A stretch of DNA of 64,000 bases from Fragaria x ananassa (GCA_034370585.1 CP139766.1:24694001-24758000); one strand, 5' to 3'. Shown: positions 21,441-33,990, counted from the stretch's first letter. The notes: generated by a model from the letters alone, not told the origin. Made by a program: numbers and translations.

Positions 21441-22569
21441 ATTGAGAAGGAAGTGCACCAACCAAAGGTGATCCGATTAGGAAGTGGATTAATTTCGGAT
21501 TGAATTGAGGATAACATATGGTAATTTGACTGGTAATGTTTTTACCCAGTCTGTAATTTTTTTGAGATCCGGAGTGGGACGAGATTGGTTGAAGAAGAAC
21601 TAGTAGTTAGGACAGTCTCAGTCTTGACATATGCCCCTTCAACATATGACATGTTTTCCATCTCCCAGTCTCCTTTTATTTTTCTTTTTGAATAATGAAG
21701 TCAATTCATTTTGTATACAAGCCAAGACGTCATGGATACATATATTTTCTTACATTCTCTGCTAGCAAGTTTAGGGGATAAATATTGAACTCTGGGACGT
21801 GGTATGCCTAGCACCACTCATTAGTACAATGATCACCCACTTATTTAAAAGTGAGCCTCTAAAACTACAAAAATTCTTCTACGCACCAAGGTGTAAGATG
21901 TAAGTGAACCGAGCCACTAAATATGTAATATTTTGATCCGATCATCCACGTCGTATTATCATGCATGTATTCTAATACCGTTAACAAAATTAAAAAACAA
22001 AAAAAATAGACATAAGTGTTTCCAACACAAAAAGTGAGGACTTGAGGTCGAATAATTATTATGGATGCTTATTTTAATCGGATCAAAAATAAAAATGAAA
22101 AGAAAAAATTTAGGATGTAGTTTTCATTGGATTTTCACCTACGAAATTCAAAGACTTGTATATTAAAAGTGTAAATACACCTTATTGCGTAAAATCTGTT
22201 ACGTTAAAACTATGACATAAACATAGTACATTGACCCACTCGAAAAACCAACATGTGTTTTGCGGAGTCATTCCTTCATGATCCCATATACGAAAACTCA
22301 TTGAGATAGAGCCTCTATTTATTGTCTAAGAGAGAGTCCATTGAGGTAAACCAATTTTCATTTGACACCCAAATTGGGCCTCCACAACCCAGTGGACAAC
22401 AAACATTTAGGTCATCCATCAGATATGGGCACCCCATCTTGACTTAGTAGCTTCTCCTCCATGACCACCACGATCCATCCTGCCTCCGGCTTCGTCAATG
22501 TCGTCTTCCCATCACCAACCTCATTGTGATCACAACAAATTGATGTATTTCCACCATCAGAGGACTCAA
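21441..22569. other. Intergenic; upstream of bicupin 1; no gene seen
   Basis: AT-rich sequence with no convincing ORF or complete element. Confidence 0.4.
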
Positions 22570-22571
22570 CC

Positions 22572-23302
22572 ATGTTTGTTTCATGGAATTAATGCATAGG
22601 GAAAGGAAAGTCTTCACTTTCCTGTGTTTGGAAACCAAAAGAAAGTTGATGGGAAAGGAAAGTGGTTCCCGGAGAGAAGGAAAATTGCATGGAATCTGCT
22701 TCCCTCCAGCAACCCCAAGGATTCACTTTCCATTCCAACTACTGCAATTAATGTGAGTTTTTTTTTTTTTACTAAATAATTGTCCCTGCTCAAAGCCCTC
22801 TCAGTCCCTCAGGTTCTCTTTCAATTGAATTCTTATTATACTGCCTTCAAAGCAACCAAGCCAAAACAGAGTAAAGCAATTCCATCTGTATGGGTTTGGC
22901 AACCCCTTGTGATTGGTATTAAGGTTAATATTGATGTTGTGTTTAAAAAATGGAGCTGGTAGTTAGGGACTGTTGGTTCCAGATTTGGCTGGACTTGTTC
23001 TTGCAGGTTCTTCTGGCTATGTGCAGTCAGTTCAATCGGCCTCTGTGATGGAGGCTATTGTTGTTAGGAAGGCTTGTGCTATAGTGGAGTCTTTGAACGT
23101 GAGTCTGGTTTGCCTAGAATCAGACTGTGGTGGTTGTTAAGGGAGTCAATGAGATAGAGGCACCGATCTATCTGATTATATTTTTGACCTTTCCAAACAC
23201 TGGAAAGGAAAAGTGAAAGGAAACTGCAATTTCCCTTTGGAAAGGAAAATCTAAAGAATTGCTTTCTTTTCCCTTCAATTCCGTGAACCAAACATGACAT
23301 GT
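22572..23302. mobile_element. Inverted-repeat-bounded segment with an RNase H-like relic
   Basis: The left edge ATGTTTGTTTCATGGAATTA and the inverse of the right edge TTCCGTGAACCAAACAT are similar, and both are followed inward by GGAAAGGAAA-type purine tracts. This suggests degenerate terminal inverted repeats. Target duplication was not found. The segment encloses the RNase H-like pseudogene at 22880-23140, so it may be a non-autonomous element that captured coding sequence, or a retroelement relic with chance inverted ends. Confidence 0.4.
22880..23140 (+). pseudogene. RNase H-like (RVT_3 type) fragment
   Basis: Across frames the translation reads VWQPLVIGIKVNIDVVFK, then GLVLAGSSGYVQSVQSASVM, then VRKACAIVESLNVSLVCLES. 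This is the order of the plant reverse-transcriptase-like RNase H domain (first Asp in VNID, Glu in the MEA helix, Asp in ESD). Frameshifts and a stop interrupt it. It could derive from a LINE or a host RVT_3 gene. Confidence 0.6.
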
Positions 23303-23489
23303 CATGCTCTGCTTGGTAGTATCTGACCTGAGTCGAGAGGAAAGCCTAGCCATGTTGTCATGCGTTGGAATGTTGTATTGCCCACCCTCTTACTCCAACA
23401 CCGACTGCCGACGTTCATGAGATGGGAGTGCAAATCAACACTTCCCCAATTTGTTGAAGACTCGTGGTTGGACGCAAAGCATCCTCCAT

Positions 23490-24568
23490 CGAGATAGTAA
23501 TTAATGGAGCCCTTCCCCTTTCTTTTGCTTGATGTGAAATAAGGCATCCACACTACGGTAAATGCTGGCATGGAGTATGAAACGGTTGAGAAAGCGTTCC
23601 GAGAGTTGATCAAAATTGTCAATGGAGTTGGGAGGTAAGTTAAGGAACCAATTGAGTGCTTCATCTGAGAGGGTTTCTTGGAAAGCATGACGAGCCATGA
23701 CATTTGTGTACCGAGTGGAGCTGCACAACGAAAGAAATGTTTCAAGGTGAAGGTGAGGGTCCCCAGTGCCCTTATATTTTCACACCTTGAAGGGTTTAGC
23801 CTCGGGTGGCCTCTTTTCCAATTGTACCCGTGGCGTGAAGGGGCTTGCACCCGCGACTCTCATCGTCGTCAATTCGCGAAGCCAACTAAGTGATAGAATT
23901 GTTGAGCTAGAGGAAGAGTCGGGTTTGCATGTCGAGAGGTGGGTTTGTATTGTTAGTGCAAGTGGAGTTGGGATTGGGCATATGGGTGGGTCAGATGGGT
24001 TGGATTGGTTTGTCAAGGGAATGGATTCATTAGTATCCGTAGATGGTTTGGGGGTTGAGAGTGGAAAGGATGGGTGGGTAAGTGGATGAGTGACGGAGAT
24101 GATTTGGTTGGGGCCTCCTGGGATCACAGAACTGTTCTGTCCTTGGCTAGGAAAGAGGGATGTCAAGATGGGGTCTGGGGTGCTAATGACTCTTGCCGCT
24201 CATTCCAAGAAGTCATTGTAGACGTTACGGTGATCCAATGTGGCTCGGAGTAAGAATTGTTCCTTTTCCAACTCAATGATGGGTACCCGGTACGCCTTTG
24301 CCTCTACCTCTGCCTTTACTTTATCGTTAGCTGCTTGCGCCTGGAACAAATGGAAGTCTTTCTTAAGAATTTCGAGGGTTGTGGCAGGATCGGGGTGGTT
24401 AATTGGGGCAGCGATTGCGGTGGCTTGTCTAAGGGATGTATCACCGGATTGGAATAGCTCCTTTTCCAACCGTGTCCCGTGTTCATTCTGGTCATCCACA
24501 ATTTCCACCATCTTGCTTTCAAAGTTGGCTGGGAGTTCCACAAGAGAGGGTCCTCCTTCTAGCACCAA
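23490..24568 (-). pseudogene. Ty3/gypsy gag relic
   Basis: Minus-strand reading after the LTR gives a charged region (MVEIVDDQNEHGTRLEKELF, then FHLFQAQAANDKVKAEVEAK), a proline/serine/threonine-rich linker (about 24150-23900) and the retrotransposon gag core: RHAFQETLSDEALNWFLNLP and NFDQLSERFLNRFILHASIY at about 23700-23560. Frames change between blocks, so it is decayed. No zinc knuckle was found before the fragment ends. Confidence 0.75.
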
Positions 24569-24569
24569 T

Positions 24570-25037
24570 TGTTTCTACCTCTTCCCGAGATCACGGGACG
24601 GGAGGTCGAATCCTCGGCTCCAGTTCCTGTAGCTGCACAAGTAACACTGCGTCAGAAGTCGGGACTGGGGTAGCCCAGTCTTCGACTCTCCGATGCTTAA
24701 GTCAGCGTATGATTGTTACTTGTATAGTACGAGAGTAAGGGAGTAATGATGAACTTACCTCTTTTGGGAATTCGTGCATGTTTTATAGGCTAGTATTGGG
24801 AGCTATGTAGTTAATCCTTGATGTGAGACTATTCTTGTGGTCTAGTTAGACATCTCCCCTTTCAGGGGTATTTAGTAGCTATGAAATGGTTCTAATGAGT
24901 GTATTGTTGCTGGACCGTTATTCTTTGGGTGCTTATAGAGGTCTTGCCGGTGTTTTCTTGCTCGGAACGGTCTCCGGCAACCGGGTGGTTATGTCATATT
25001 CTCGGCATGGTCAAGTGTTCTTGACTATGTATTAACA
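24570..25037 (-). repeat. Gypsy LTR, 468 bp
   Basis: On the minus strand it begins TGTTAATACATAG and ends GAGGTAGAAACA. Landmarks shared with the LTR at 40910-41290 are AAGCATCGGAGAGTCGAAGA, TGCAGCTACAGGAACTGGAG and ACATGCACGAATTCCCAAAA. Confidence 0.75.
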
Positions 25038-26371
25038 ATATTAATTTAATACACTAACCTGAAATCTAGTATCAGATGGTAGCAAAGATATCTTTGATGG
25101 AAGTACGAAACCAGTTGGGCTCAGTTAAAGCTTCCCTCTCTTTCTTGTTTATTTGATAAGGGAAAATTTTAGAAATAGTACACGAACTATCAACCACTGA
25201 TAATTAATGTTTCTCAGCTTTGGAAAATAATACATAAGTACATGAACTAACAAATTAAGTCCAACTATCATCTATGCCGTTATTAGCACCGTTAAGCTTA
25301 TATAAATATTAATATTTAGAAGGGTAGTTTGGTATTCTGACTCTAATCTTTTCTCTCTTACCAGTTCTCTCTCTCTCATACCAGCAGGACTACAATTCTC
25401 TCTCCCTCGTACCAACATGAACAACCTGCAAAACAAAACAGAAATTCTAGCTAAAGAAGCATATAATTGCCAGCCCAAAATAAACACCTAGTTGATCAAT
25501 ATGTCCCAAGTGAATCTCCCCAACAAAAAAACATATTAAACAATATATTTCATGAACTCAGCAAACAAAATTTTAATAATGCAAAATCAGATATTTCAAC
25601 AATTTAGATTGGAAACCAACTGAGTTGCAATTAACAAACCAAAAACCAAATGAAAGCAATGGAGATCCCAGAACTCCAAAACTCAGCTCCAAATCTCATT
25701 TGCATGCTTTTGCAATCCAAGGAGAAACAGGCTCACCTTTCTCTGGAAAAAAAAAAAAAAAAAACTTGTGCTCCTTCTCGTACATGGAACTCCTAATCAA
25801 ACAATTTCACACCAAAATTTCATCAACAAATCACTGAATCAAGACTCTTGCTAAGTGATCCGACCATGATTTATCAATAAATACATGAATTTGGCACATG
25901 TAAGGCAATTGACTAACTGATCAATGAAGATCATCATTTCTTAGTCTCCCTCTTAATCCATCGTTGTTCCTACCTCCCCTGCTATGCCTTCACCTACAAC
26001 CCAGAAGCCCAACGAAACCATATCTGTCATTCCTCCAAGCCATGTCGCCATCAACTACACCAGGTTCTCCGGGCCGAGCCCAGTGCCGCAACCATGCCCC
26101 AGCCTACAAGCCATCAGCCGCTAGAAGACTGACTCATCTGAAGCTACATTTTCTCTCTTCCTCCATTATTCTTTACTTCTCCTCTCTCCCTCTGATCTCT
26201 CTGAAATTTTTGATCTTAGATCCATAGTTTTCCGACCCAGAAAATCAAACTGATATATCGATCTAAAAAATTAATTTTTCAAAAATGAACTGTTGTAGAG
26301 TATTTGAAAAAAGTCTACTCATTTATTGATAGATTGACCTTTATATAGACATTACATAGAGAAACCTTGTA
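25038..26371. other. Intergenic, repeat-derived; no gene seen
   Basis: AT-rich sequence with a poly-A run at about 25747-25764. No coding pattern is credible. The junction with the pol fragment is near 26370. Confidence 0.4.
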
Positions 26372-28036
26372 AATATGACATTGAAAAACTGGTTTTAGCC
26401 CTCATCACTGCAGCACGTAAACTCCGGCAATATTTCCAAGCTCACACAATTCATGTCCTAACCAATCATCATTTGCGGCAAATACTCCAAAAACCTGAAA
26501 CTTCAGGGCGCTTGGTAAAATGGGCAATTAAGCTGAGTGAATTTGACCTGCATTTCAAGCCAATGACACCAATAAAAGGGCAAGCATCTGCCGATTTCAT
26601 TGCTGAGTTCATTCCCCTGGTTCACGACAGCCCAAATGAAGACGCCCCCTCCCCCCGGGACGCAATCTGGGAACTTCATGTCGATATATCCTCAAACAAT
26701 AGACTAAGTGGGGCAGAAATAATCATCACAGACCTAGAAGAAAATTCATATGAGTATGCTCTCCGGTTTGAGTTCAAAGCATCCAACAACATAGTTGAAT
26801 ACGAAGCTCTCATAGCGGGCATTCAGCTCTGCCGTGAACTCAGAGCTATACACATTCACTTATTCAGTGACTCCCAGCTTGTAGTCCATCAAATGGCAGG
26901 AGACTTCAAGGCCATCCAGAATAACCTGGGATCCTAAAAAAGTCTAGCAGGAGCCCTCTTGCAAAACTTCACATCCTACAAACTCACACAAATCCCAAGG
27001 GCCAAGAACTCCAAAGCAGACGCCCTCGCGAGATTCGTTATAGCTCCTTCTGAGTCCACACCACCGGATGTACACATAGAGATCTTGGACAAACCTAGCA
27101 TCTCGAAAGCTTATTTAGAAATCTTTGCCCTCGAGACGACTAGCCAGCCCTCATGGATGGATCCATATGTGGCCTTCCTCTCCAATGGCTCTCTTCCCCA
27201 AGACAAAAGAGAAGCACAACGGTTGCGCCACAAGGCTTCACTCTACCTACTCAGAGGTGACAAGCTATACCGTCGTGGTCAGTCATGTCCCTTCTTGAAG
27301 TGCTTGCCCGTAGAGGAAGGGCACAAAGTGTTGAAGTCACTCCACAGTGGCGTTTGCGACATACCATGCAGGGGCTCGGAACTTTATGTGTCACAGATAA
27401 TGGGACACAATTCGACAACGACACATTCAGAGAATTCATGTCCAATCAAGGAACTACAATCTTTTATGCCTCCCCAGCACACCCTCAAATCAATGCCTAG
27501 GTGGAAGCCATAAACAAGCTCATCAAGCAAAACTTGAGGAAACGCTTGGAGGATGTCAAAGGGTTGTGGGCTGCCAAGCTCCCGGAAGTCCTCTGGACAC
27601 TTTGTACCACACCAACAACAGCCACAAGTGAATCTCCATACCTCTTATCCTATGGCACCGAGGCAATGATTCCAATAGAAATGGAGGTCCCCAATGAATG
27701 TGTCACAGCGTATGATCCTGAGACAAATGCCACGGGTCTACGACTTAACATGGATCTCTTGGAAGAGCGTCGAGACAGAGCACACCTCAGGAATGTCGAC
27801 AACAAGCAAAAAATTGCTCAACACTATAACAAGAAAGTTGTCTCCCACCCCCTAAAAGTAGGTGACTAGGTCATGAAAGAAGACATTCCCCACCCCACTA
27901 GACTCAAAGCAAAATGGGAAGGTCCACTCGAGATAGTTAATGCCCCAGGACCAGCTACATTCTATCTCCGCGACATTGATGGTCGAGTGCTACCCCGCCC
28001 TTGGAATGCTCGCCACCTCCACCTCTACCACATTTA
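26372..28036 (+). pseudogene. Gypsy pol relic: end of RT, RNase H, partial integrase
   Basis: Starts within RT-RNase H (KLVLALITAARKLRQYFQAH from about 26386, then LVKWAIKLSEFDLHF). The plant-type RNase H follows (WELHVDISSN, NNIVEYEALIAGIQLCREL, FSDSQLVVHQMAG) and is cut by TAA near 26936. Integrase is incomplete: after HKVLKSLHSGVCD at about 27350 the sequence jumps, with a frame change, to VTDNGTQFDNDTFREFMSNQ. The zinc-binding start and the first catalytic Asp are therefore missing. A TAG at 27498-27500 replaces the Gln before VEAINKLIKQNLRKRL. The C-terminal chromatin-side region ends RPWNARHLHLYHI. Confidence 0.88.
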
Positions 28037-28252
28037 AGTTATCAGTCCCGAGAGCCGGCACAGTAGCTAGCACTTCATAATTTCGTGTACCTTAGCCCGT
28101 TAGCAGCTCACATTCAATGTACACCTTCCCCATTAACGGCCTATCCTAAATGAAGATGCTATATTTTCTTTCCTATAATTTCTCAACATATCATATCAAG
28201 AACACGGAACCAAAAACACAGATGAACCACAAACGAAACCATTCATTTAAAT

Positions 28253-28590
28253 CACTACCAGAAGAAAGGTTATAGCCGACGAAAAAAAAAAAACCAGGCC
28301 GACGAAGTATTTTTTCGTCGGCTTTAGTAGGCTTTAGCCGACGAAAATTTATTTCGTCGGCTAAGGTGAATTTTCGTCGGCTATGATGTCCACTTTAGCC
28401 GACGAAATTTTATTTCGCCGGCTATTTTAAATTTTCGTCGGCTATGACACACTTTAGCCGACGAAAAAAAATTTCGTCGGCTAAAGAATTTATGTCGTCG
28501 GCTAAAGTTCAAAAACCATGGCCGACGAAATATTTAAAGGTTTAGCCGACGAAATTCATAGTCGTCGGCTAAAGTGCTTTATATTTGCAG
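28253..28590. repeat. Left terminus and subterminal CCGACGA array of CACTA copy 2
   Basis: About sixteen CCGACGA/TCGTCGG cores in about 330 bp, arranged as facing pairs such as TAGCCGACGAAATTT...ATTTCGTCGGCTA. One unit has a CGCCGG variant near 28416. Confidence 0.9.
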
Positions 28591-29154
28591 ATCTGGGCAG
28601 CAGCAGCTCATTTCAAAAAAAACGGAAAAAAAAACGGGAGAAGAAAAAAGGGGAGAAAAAGTTTGGGTGTTGTCGAAATCTGTCCATAATCAGTTTGTGG
28701 AGCCATATATATATAGGTACGTATATGTATATATATGTTGATTAATTGAGTTTTATTTGAGTTGATCGATTTTAATTAGTGTGATTAATTGAGTTTATTG
28801 ATTGTGATTGAGTTGATTAATTTTGAGTACGTTGGATGTATATATATATGTGTTGATTGATTTGGTTGATGATTTGAATTGATAATATATATGAATTAAT
28901 TTGTTGTTAATAAATAGTAAATATATATATATGTTAATATTAATTTATAATATTATTGTGTTGATATGGTATGAAGTTGTTGATGATATATATGAGTTCA
29001 TAATGATAATTTTGTAATTAATTAGTTGTAGTACGTACGTACGTAGAATATATATATACTAAATGAATTGAGATTTTATATATGGCATGAAATTTTATTA
29101 ATAATTAGCTAGCATCGTTATAAATATATATATATTTTGTTATATTTTCAGGAT
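28590..29154 (+). promoter_or_regulatory. 5' leader of the TNP2-like gene
   Basis: AT-rich sequence between the left array and the ATG, with many TATATA runs. A splice acceptor TATATTTTCAG ends at 29151, four bases before the ATG at 29155, so a 5' UTR intron is likely. No ORF. Confidence 0.45.
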
Positions 29155-32100
29155 ATGGATAAGAGTTGGATTTCGCTTCCAAAATGGGACAAAAGATACG
29201 GTGCAGGAGTTATGAGTTTTCTAGAATATGCGATGGATAATGCTAACGGGAATACAATTTTCTATTGCCCGTGCACGAAATGTCAGTGTCGCAGCGATAT
29301 GTATCGATTTCCCATTGACAAAGTATGGCAGCACCTGAGGAGTAACGGGTTTTGGGAGAAGTACACATGTTGGTTATATCACGGTGAAACATCATCAGGG
29401 GGTCCGCATGATCATGGCCAATTTTCCGAGACGGGCAGTGCTAGTACATCCAACGATCCAACAACGACATTCATCAACGACATGTTTCCTTATGAGAGCG
29501 GTGTATGCGCTCAAGGACAGTATATGCCTGACCCGGTGCAGCCCTTCCCTAGAGCTGTGAACACTGCTGGTATTGAAAAGTACAATAAACTGCTTGCTTT
29601 CCAACAGACCCCTGTGTACCCCGGTTGTCAGAAGACCGTTCTTGAAAGTGTGATGGACGTAATGAGGATTAAAGTTGAGACAAAATCGACCGTGAAGGCT
29701 GTTGATGAGTATCTACAGTACACTGCTTCGATGCTGCCCAACGGTCATCGTCTTCCTACCACTCATCGGAAGGTCCGATGTATCCTGAAAGATCTTGGGC
29801 TTTCCTACATCAAGATCCATGCATGCAGATATGACTGCGTTCTCTTTTGGGGTAAAGATCCAGAAGGGAATGACCTTGGTGGCCTTGACGCATGTCCGGT
29901 ATGTCACACTGACAGATATAAGCTGACTCCTGCAGGCAACAGGAAACCTGTAAAGGTACTTCGGTATTTCCCTTTGACGGATAGGTTGGAGCGGTTGTAC
30001 ATGTCTTCACACACGGCCGAAGCGATGAGATGGCACGCTGATAGGGAATTGCATGACGAAGATACCCTTATACACCCTGCTGACGGGGAGGCTTGGAAGC
30101 ATATAGACAGGGAGTTTCCTCAATTTGCGTCAGAGGTCCGAAATGTGAGGCTCGGGCTCTCATCCGACGGGTTCAACCCTTTTGGGAACATGAGTCTGCA
30201 ATACAGTATATGGCCGGTGATTTTGGTACCGTACAACCTTCCCCCATGGATGTGCATGAAGAAGGAGTACAATATGTTGAGTTTGTTGATTCCGGGGCCC
30301 GGTTATCCGGGGAAATGTCTCGATGTGTACTTGAGACCTTTGATTGAAGAGCTTAAATTTTTGTGGGACGTTGGTCATCCCACTTATGACAAGTACACGC
30401 ACGAGATGTTCCAGATGCATGTCATGGTTGTTGGCACCATTAGTGATTTTCCTGCCCGTGGGATGTTGTCGGGCAACGTTGTTAGGGGATACAAGGCTTG
30501 TCCAGAGTGCCTTAGCGATGAGGGGAGCAGCAGTCATTGCAACAAGATATGCAGATTGGGTCACCGTGCTTTCCTTCCATATGATCACGAATGGCGGTTC
30601 GATGAAAAGGCATTTGATGGGACCGTAGAACACGGCGTGCCTCCCAGAAGATGGACGGGGGAAGACATTTTAGCGGTGCTTAATGAGTACGATTTTGGGC
30701 AGCTCAGCAATCATCCCAACATTGTGGCGGCTATACCTGAAAGACCCGACAGGTACAAATTCTGGACACATAAGAGCATATTCTGGGAACTCCCATACTG
30801 GAGTAAGTTGTTGATCAGGCACTACCTGAATGTGATGCACATAGAAAAGAATGTGTGCGACAGTGTGGTGGGCACAGTGCTGAATTTGGAGGGGAAGACG
30901 AAAGACGGTCCTAAGGCACGTATTGATCTAAAAAAATGCGGAATAAGAAGACATTTGTGGTTGAAAGAAGGGAAGAAAAAAATGCCTCAAGCTCCTTACA
31001 CCGTGAAGCCTGACCAGAAGAACCTAATTTTCAGGTGGATGAGTTGTGTGAAGTATCCTTCAGGCTATGCAGGAAATATTGCCCGGTGTGTGAACTTCCG
31101 GGACAATAAGATGTACGGGTTGAAGAGTCATGACTGTTATATCCTGCTGCAACGTCTCTTCCCGGGTTGAAGAGTCATGACTGTCATATCCTGCTGCAAC
31201 TTGGAGACTACAAAGATTATGTGGCTAATAAATCCGCTCCTGAAGGATGTATAGCTGAAGCATATATTGCGCACGAGTGCGTCAGCTACATGAAGTTGTA
31301 TTTAGGAGCGTTGAAGGAAACTCCACAAACCATGCCGGTAGATGTACCGAAGTTCAATCTTTCCATAGTCTCCAGTGATGTTGAAGTGTATGGAATTTTG
31401 CCAGACTCCTACAAGTTGCAACCGCATGAGCTAGTCATTGCCCACTGGTGGGTATTGATTAACTGTCCAGAAGTTGAATACTGGAAAGACATCCATCTCA
31501 ATCATCCCAACATTCAAGGTGATCTCGGGTACCACAACAGGGAGTTCGCAGATTATTTTGGCGGTTGGGTACGTAATTTAATTTTTCTCTACGGGTTTAT
31601 GTTTATTGCATAATTATCCATATTTACAGTTGAGATGGTTGGTTGCAGATGAACCATATTCAATCTGATGGTCACCCAAATTGGTCGCACGAACTAAGAC
31701 TTCTAGCCATGAAGCTGATAGTCTCAAGAGTTTATCCGATGTGCAAGGTGAATGGCGTGCAATTTATATGCGACCAAAGAGACAGCAGAAAGAGAACACA
31801 GAATTCTGGGGTCATGGCACATGGTGGGCGGAATGGAGTTGACTATTATGGTGTTCTTGATTCAGTGGTGGAACTCGTTTACGGTGAAGGCATGACAGTG
31901 CACCTCTTCAAGTGTAGATGGTTTGATACTAGGCCGCAGAGCATGAAGACCGATCAGTACGGAATATTATCGGTGAACACTGCTACAAGTTCTTACGAGG
32001 ATGACCCCTTCGTTTTTGCCACATCGGTAAAACAAGTGTTTTATCTTGATGACCTTGCTAAGGGTGACGCGTGGAAAGTAGTCAACCTTGTGCACCCTCG

Positions 32101-32386
32101 AAACATTTATCGGGCGGCTACACTTGGAGAGGCCGAAGACGAGGAAGAAGATGTTGCGTATCAAGAGCCCAACGCAATAGGTATTCCTAACTCCTCTACC
32201 ATTCGCCTTAATAATTTTAAAGCGGGTCGTTCGGTGCGAATTCGTGATGAAGAGCCAAGGCTTGTTGATGTTGATCCAAATCAAGAGTCAGACGAAGACT
32301 CTGGCGATGAGGAAATACATATATTACCAGACATTAATTCTGACACCGAAGAAGACTCATCGGATGATTCCGATTACGAGCCTTAG
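29155..32386 (+). pseudogene. TNP2-like CACTA transposase, frameshifted and internally deleted
   Basis: From ATG 29155 a 671-codon frame holds the transposase-associated domain (MDKSWISLPKWDKRYGAGV, then IFYCPCTKC) and the Transposase_21 region (SYIKIHACRYDCVLFW, GLSSDGFNPFGNMSLQYSIW, HYLNVMHIEKNVCDSVVGTV). A 47-bp tandem duplication around GGTTGAAGAGTCATGACTG (starts 31119 and 31166) then shifts the frame and gives TGA at 31168-31170. The next frame resumes at LGDYKDYVANKSAPEGCIAE, so about 90 residues of the DUF4218 region usual in this family seem to be lost. Exon 31167-31568, an 80-bp intron and exon 31649-32386 give DUF4216 and an acidic tail (SDEDSGDEEIH). Full-length protein is not expected. 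Confidence 0.9.
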
Positions 32387-32569
32387 TTTTAATGTATGAT
32401 TCCGATTAATTTGTATAATTTTTCAAAGACTTTTTCCTTTATAGTTTACACATGTTAAATTCATATTTCAGTTATGAATATATGAGATTTTCGTGATACA
32501 TGATGAACAGGGTTTTTTAAATGTATGGTTTATGAATATCCAGAAGTTTTTTTTTCCCTGTTTTTTTAC

Positions 32570-32935
32570 TTTAGCCGACGAAATATACTATAATTCGTCG
32601 GCTAAGATGTTTTTTGCCGACGAAAAAAGCCTTAATTCGTCGGCCATAGATGTATTTTATTTATTTTTATTACACACTTTAGCCGACGAAATAAACTGTC
32701 ATTCGTCGGCTAAACTATCTTAGCCGACGAAAAAGCCTTAATTTCGTCGGCTAAACTTGTTTTTTATTTTTTTAATTACTCACTTTAGCCGACGAAATAC
32801 ACTGTAATTCGTCGGCTAATATGGTTTTTGCCGACGAATAACCTAATAATTCGTCGGCTATAGTTATTTTTTTAATTTTTTAATTACATACTATAGCCGA
32901 CGAATATGTTAGGGTATTCGTCGGCTAAACCCTAA
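32570..32935. repeat. Internal CCGACGA array of CACTA copy 2
   Basis: Facing pairs of TAGCCGACGAA and TTCGTCGGCTA located after the first gene. Matches 810-1190 of copy 1. Confidence 0.85.
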
Positions 32936-32949
32936 AATATTTCTATTAC

Positions 32950-33755
32950 CTACTATAGCCCTATGTTCGGTGGTTATTTTGCGTAAAATTTGTATACGAC
33001 TTGTTGCGTGTCATCGGTTTAAAACTATTTTCAGTTAGAGGTCCAGCCAAAATACGTAATTTAGACGGTCGAACGACCTTTTCCGTGCGTTTAGGGGTTT
33101 GACTTACGAGATTGACCGTCCGGATCGAGCCCTTATTCATTTCGGATCAAGTTGATTTTTTTCTCATACATGTATTTTATCATGATGGTCAGATCTGACG
33201 GCTGGATTTGTGTTTCTTAAGTTTGATCATCACGATCACAACATGTGTACTAATGTTGTATAACTTGTTTACCAAGTGTTATGTAAATGTTCCGTTTCAA
33301 AAACAAACTATACGTAGATCCTTCAAACGTAAAAAAGTCGTGAAATAAGACATGACTAGAATAGTGAAATACGTCTACGGTTGAAAAATCACGGTATTCC
33401 GGTCATGTCTCGGTGCCGATAGTTGCGGTCAATGCAATTTTCCATTCTTTCTCCCTATGGGTAGCCCCGGGTTCGGTGGTTATTTTGCGTAAAATTTGTA
33501 TACGACTTGTTGCGTGTCATCGGTTTAAAACTATTTTCAGTTGGAGGTCCGGCCAAAATACGTAATTTAGACGGTCGAACTACCTTTTCCGTGCGTTTAG
33601 GGGTTTGACTTACGAGATTGACCGTCCGGATCGAGCCCTTATTCATTTTGGATAAAGTTGAATTTTTTCCCATATATGTATTTTATCATGATGGTCAGAT
33701 CTGACGGCTGGATTTGTGTTTCTCAAGTTTGATCATCACGATCACAACATGCCAA
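32950..33755. repeat. Pair of long direct repeats inside CACTA copy 2
   Basis: Blocks near 32957-33240 and 33470-33750 share TTGTTGCGTGTCATCGG, GACTTACGAGATTGACCGTC and TTTGATCATCACGATCAC, with unique sequence between them. Counterpart of 1197-1985. Confidence 0.8.
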
Positions 33756-33760
33756 ATGTA

Positions 33761-33990
33761 TAAAGGTTTAGCCGACGAATTTCAAAGGTTAAGCCGACGA
33801 ATTTCAAAGGTTTAGCCGACGAATTTCAAAGGTTTAGCCGACGAATTTCAAAGGTTTAGCCGACGAATTTCAAATGTTTAGCCGACGAATTTCAAAGGTT
33901 TAGCCGACGAATTTCAAAGGTTTAGCCGACGAATATATGTATAGCCGACGAAATTTTAATCTTTAGCCGACGAACAAATTATTTCGTCGG
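33761..33990. repeat. Near-perfect 22-bp direct tandem array of the CCGACGA motif
   Basis: About nine head-to-tail copies of AAAGGTTTAGCCGACGAATTTC with one or two changes, then a final facing pair to 33995. All direct units are in one orientation, unlike the palindromic terminal arrays. The array is far less diverged than its counterpart at 1986-2215. Confidence 0.9.

Larger units (their letters stand above)
23303..25037 (-). mobile_element. 5' fragment of a Ty3/gypsy element (Tat-like): LTR plus gag, minus strand
   Basis: On the minus strand an LTR (25037-24570) is followed by a candidate primer-binding site TTGGTGCTAGAAGGAGG (from 24568) and a gag-type coding stretch to about 23490. The fragment stops near 23300 with no pol. 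A related LTR lies in opposite orientation at 40910-41290 after pol and antisense ORF, so the two pieces form an inverted pair around 26-28 kb and 38-41 kb. Confidence 0.75.

Noticed and set aside
25964..26227. Plus-strand 87-codon ORF
   Set aside because: Compositionally odd, no start context, no splice signals and no family resemblance.
33761..33990. CRISPR-like spacing of the 22-bp units
   Set aside because: Units abut without spacers and belong to a CACTA element motif array.
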